Source of the DNA: an uncultured Bacteriovoracaceae bacterium
Lineage (GTDB): Bacteria; Bdellovibrionota; Bacteriovoracia; Bacteriovoracales; Bacteriovoracaceae
DNA length: 64,000 nucleotides
Direction of reading: 5' to 3'
NCBI GenBank assembly: GCA_937923325.1
Contig: CAKZUQ010000010.1
Coordinates: forward strand, 3,733-67,732
The notes under the pieces are model-generated. The model was not told where the DNA came from. It was given only the letters and a program-made list of their open reading frames with translations, and made no database searches. The first letter of the stretch is position 1; every line of letters begins with the position of its first letter. Shown here piece after piece: positions 62,127 to 64,000 of this stretch. The position numbers and the translations under genes are program-made.

Positions 62127-63845
62127 CTACTGTCTGTAAATATTATTCTTAATCAGTCCATTGATGAAATATTGAGTTAAAGCATTTTTAATGTTCTCAT
62201 CTTTTTCTAAAACTAAAAAGTCTGAAGCTGTCTTGTTGAACATGACACCCACTTCATTAGAAAATACGGAACTTCCTAATAAAATTTTTGGACTATGTTT
62301 TACATTTAAAAAGTCTAGGACACTTGGAAGAATATCAGTATGAGATACTGTTCGATCTTTTTTATGAGTATTTAAATTAATCTTTGGATGATAAAAAATA
62401 ATCGGAACACTATATCTTCCAAGTTCAGTGTTATATTTGTTAGTTTCTAGCTTTTGAGTATGATCTGCTGTTATGACAAAAAGTGTATTTTCAAACCATG
62501 GCTCATCTTTTGCTTTTTCAAAAAATACTTTAATTGAGTTATCAGTATAACCAATCGTTTCATGAACTTCTAAATTACCTTTTGGAAACTTTCCTTTAAA
62601 TTCATCTGGAACTATATAAGGTTGGTGAGAGCTTAAAGTGAACAATGCTGAAACAAAAGGCTTTTTCTTTTTAGAAAGTTCACTTCTATAATAGTCTAAA
62701 TAGTGATGATCAGAGATTCCCCAAGCTCCGTCAAAATGTTCCTTGTTTGGATATTCATTCAAACCAAAGTAATCATGAAAACCAATTGCTTTAGAAAAAG
62801 AGTCAAAGCCCATTGTCCCATTTTTTCCTCCATGATAAAAACTATAATCATAGCCTTTAAGATACTTAGGAAAAGAATAAAATTTATTCCCTTGATATGC
62901 AGACTGAGAGATTGGAACTGAGGCAATAGATGGTAAGCCTAATAGAATTGAAGGTAAGGCCTCTATAGATCTTCTTCCATTTGCATACCCCTTGTAGAAC
63001 AAAGATGAATCCTTTAAAGAAGAGAGATATGGTGTATAACCTTGTTCCATATATTCATAAGAAAAGCTCTCTAATATTAAGATTACAACATTCTGCTTTT
63101 GAGGATGAGTAAAGTTTTGTGTGCTGAAGCTCAATTTCTTTTCTAAAACCTCTATTGCTTCAAGATCAGTTTTATAGAGCTTAACTCTTTCATCCGATTC
63201 CTTTAATGATGACCTAATGATTGTATAAACTGGATTAAGTGCCAGGTTTCCAACAGTGTGATTACTAAATATGAAAGCTTCTTTAGGACCAATACTTCTA
63301 CTTTGAAGACCTCCTCTAATTGCAACAAATGAGAGACCAAGAACTAAAAATGAAGCTGCGATATGTTTAATACTTAAAATATCACGAATAGATTTTTTAT
63401 TTCTATTTGAGTATGGATAAAACTTTATAATATAAACTGCACCCACAATATATAATAAAAAAAGTTTCCAGTAATAAAATACTAATTGACTACTTTGCCC
63501 GGCAATATCATCGCCTAAGTCAAAAATGTCAAAAGTCATTTTCTTTCCTAAAAATTGAAAGAACTCAACATCTACAATTAAAAATGCAAGACCAATAAAG
63601 TTTAACAAAACAAAAAGAAGCTTATTAAACCTTTGAAAGTTAACAAGTAATAAAGAAGATATAATAAAAGGTAAATTTAATAAAACGATACCTGCAAGAT
63701 CAAACCTTAGGCCATATAAAAGAGAAAGAATAACTTCGCTACTAGAACTCTCTAGAAATATATCTTTATTGTAGAAGTAAAATATTACTCTTATACAAAA
63801 ATACAAAGGTACAACATAAGAAATTCTTTTAAATAGCAACATCAT
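62127..63845 (-). CDS. LTA synthase-family sulfatase-fold phosphoglycerol transferase
   Basis: This is a 572-residue membrane protein. Five hydrophobic segments occupy residues ~1-185. A sulfatase-like catalytic domain follows: NVVILILESFSYEYMEQG (metal Glu), YANGRRSIEALPSILLGLPS (nucleophile Ser/Thr region near residue 293), GGKNGTMGFDSF, and FVITADHTQK (metal Asp-His). Gram-negative members typically modify envelope glycans or lipids with phosphoglycerol or phosphoethanolamine. True lipoteichoic acid is not expected. AAGGAT precedes the ATG. It lies directly downstream of an rRNA operon end, beyond a terminator. Confidence 0.85.
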   Translation of the reverse strand: MMLLFKRISYVVPLYFCIRVIFYFYNKDIFLESSSSEVILSLLYGLRFDLAGIVLLNLPFIISSLLLVNFQRFNKLLFVLLNFIGLAFLIVDVEFFQFLGKKMTFDIFDLGDDIAGQSSQLVFYYWKLFLLYIVGAVYIIKFYPYSNRNKKSIRDILSIKHIAASFLVLGLSFVAIRGGLQSRSIGPKEAFIFSNHTVGNLALNPVYTIIRSSLKESDERVKLYKTDLEAIEVLEKKLSFSTQNFTHPQKQNVVILILESFSYEYMEQGYTPYLSSLKDSSLFYKGYANGRRSIEALPSILLGLPSIASVPISQSAYQGNKFYSFPKYLKGYDYSFYHGGKNGTMGFDSFSKAIGFHDYFGLNEYPNKEHFDGAWGISDHHYLDYYRSELSKKKKPFVSALFTLSSHQPYIVPDEFKGKFPKGNLEVHETIGYTDNSIKVFFEKAKDEPWFENTLFVITADHTQKLETNKYNTELGRYSVPIIFYHPKINLNTHKKDRTVSHTDILPSVLDFLNVKHSPKILLGSSVFSNEVGVMFNKTASDFLVLEKDENIKNALTQYFINGLIKNNIYRQ

Positions 63846-63870
63846 AAGACTATATCCTTAAATATATGGC

Positions 63871-63903
63871 AAAAAAAAAGCCGACTACAAGCCGGCTTTT
63901 TTT
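63871..63903. terminator. Bidirectional terminator at the rRNA operon end
   Basis: A hairpin (AAAGCCG 63877-63883 with CGGCTTT 63893-63899) is flanked by nine A residues on the left and a T run on the right. Read on the minus strand it ends transcription of the rRNA operon about 10 bases after the 5S. Confidence 0.85.
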
Positions 63904-63911
63904 AAATATAA

Positions 63912-64000
63912 TGGGTGCATCTTGCTAGTCTCACACTCAGTCCCCCGAGCACTACATTCGCCGCAAGTGAGCTTGACTTCTAGGTTCGAGATGTTACTAG
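63912..64000 (-). rRNA. rrf: 5S ribosomal RNA, 3' part
   Basis: Read on the minus strand, the right edge contains CGAACCTAGAAGTCAAGC, GGCGAATGTAGTG and a 3' end GATGCACCC. This matches the conserved CCGAACUCAGAAGUGAAA, GCCGAUGGUAGUG and helix I positions of bacterial 5S rRNA. About 89 bases are visible; the 5' end lies beyond the window. It implies a 16S-23S-5S operon entering from the right. Confidence 0.9.

Noticed and set aside
1..64000. CRISPR arrays, tRNA genes, prophage or plasmid replication genes
   Set aside because: No regularly spaced repeats, tRNA-like cloverleaf with GTTCGA-type T loop, or phage/plasmid gene set was recognised by eye on either strand. A tRNA or CRISPR search tool would be decisive.

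Overview
The window is AT-rich, densely packed bacterial DNA. It looks like a Gram-negative predator-type genome of the Bdellovibrionota (Bacteriovorax/Halobacteriovorax kind). That is an inference from gene content and style: many short-lipobox lipoproteins, several secreted zinc peptidases, a secreted nuclease, amino-acid catabolism, A/T-ending codons and AAGGA-type ribosome binding sites. No marker gene fixes the species. One partial 5S rRNA lies at the right edge. I saw no tRNA, CRISPR array, phage or complete insertion sequence; the only mobile-element trace is a broken ISL3-like transposase near 50 kb.

Layout. 0-4 kb: a partial and a small unknown gene, then sdhCAB (succinate dehydrogenase/fumarate reductase, cytochrome b558 type) closed by a terminator. 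4-8.1 kb: two tandem secreted HExxH peptidase paralogues, a SprT-like/DUF2786 fusion, a DUF423 membrane protein and a lipoprotein. 8.1-16.9 kb: queE, a DUF1566-like lipoprotein, a coupled trio (zinc ribbon, unknown, group III truncated globin), a TIGR01777-type epimerase, a DEAD-box helicase, a candidate outer-membrane protein, a secreted nuclease and tgt. 16.9-26 kb: serC, the tryptophan dioxygenase/kynureninase-like pair, and a tight five-gene operon mdh-speD-GCS2 ligase-AstE-like hydrolase-murD. 26-34 kb: a basic protein, an XRE regulator, guanine deaminase, typA, a COG2509 flavoprotein and cinA. 34-49.3 kb: an accessory block of very large exported proteins (a 1670-residue Cys-rich lipoprotein, a 998-residue protein, an 866-residue gluzincin lipoprotein and a small anchored protein), interrupted by uppP and an FHA-like/RDD membrane protein. 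49.3-56 kb: transposase remnant, a small exported protein, metG, a UvrD/PcrA helicase, a broken lipoprotein and a gene-poor stretch. 55.9-61.9 kb: a six-gene leucine/isovalerate catabolic operon (liu type) with a split carboxylase alpha chain. 62-64 kb: an LTA-synthase-family enzyme and the end of an rRNA operon.

How the genes work together. Leucine breakdown (3-methylcrotonyl-CoA carboxylase, methylglutaconyl-CoA hydratase, HMG-CoA lyase) feeds acetyl-CoA and acetoacetate to central metabolism, where malate dehydrogenase and succinate dehydrogenase act. Tryptophan dioxygenase plus a kynureninase-like enzyme and guanine deaminase add further scavenging of host- or prey-derived nutrients. QueE and Tgt belong to queuosine tRNA modification, although this Tgt has lost the three cysteines of the family's zinc site. 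Secreted peptidases and nuclease fit degradation of external macromolecules.

The most interesting items are the mdh-speD-GCS2-AstE-murD operon, the zinc-cysteine-less Tgt, the large secreted-protein block, two exported genes that appear to start at ATT and ACG, and several genes lacking a Shine-Dalgarno sequence but having a -10 hexamer 6-7 bases before the start. All functional assignments are from reading the sequence; no search was run.
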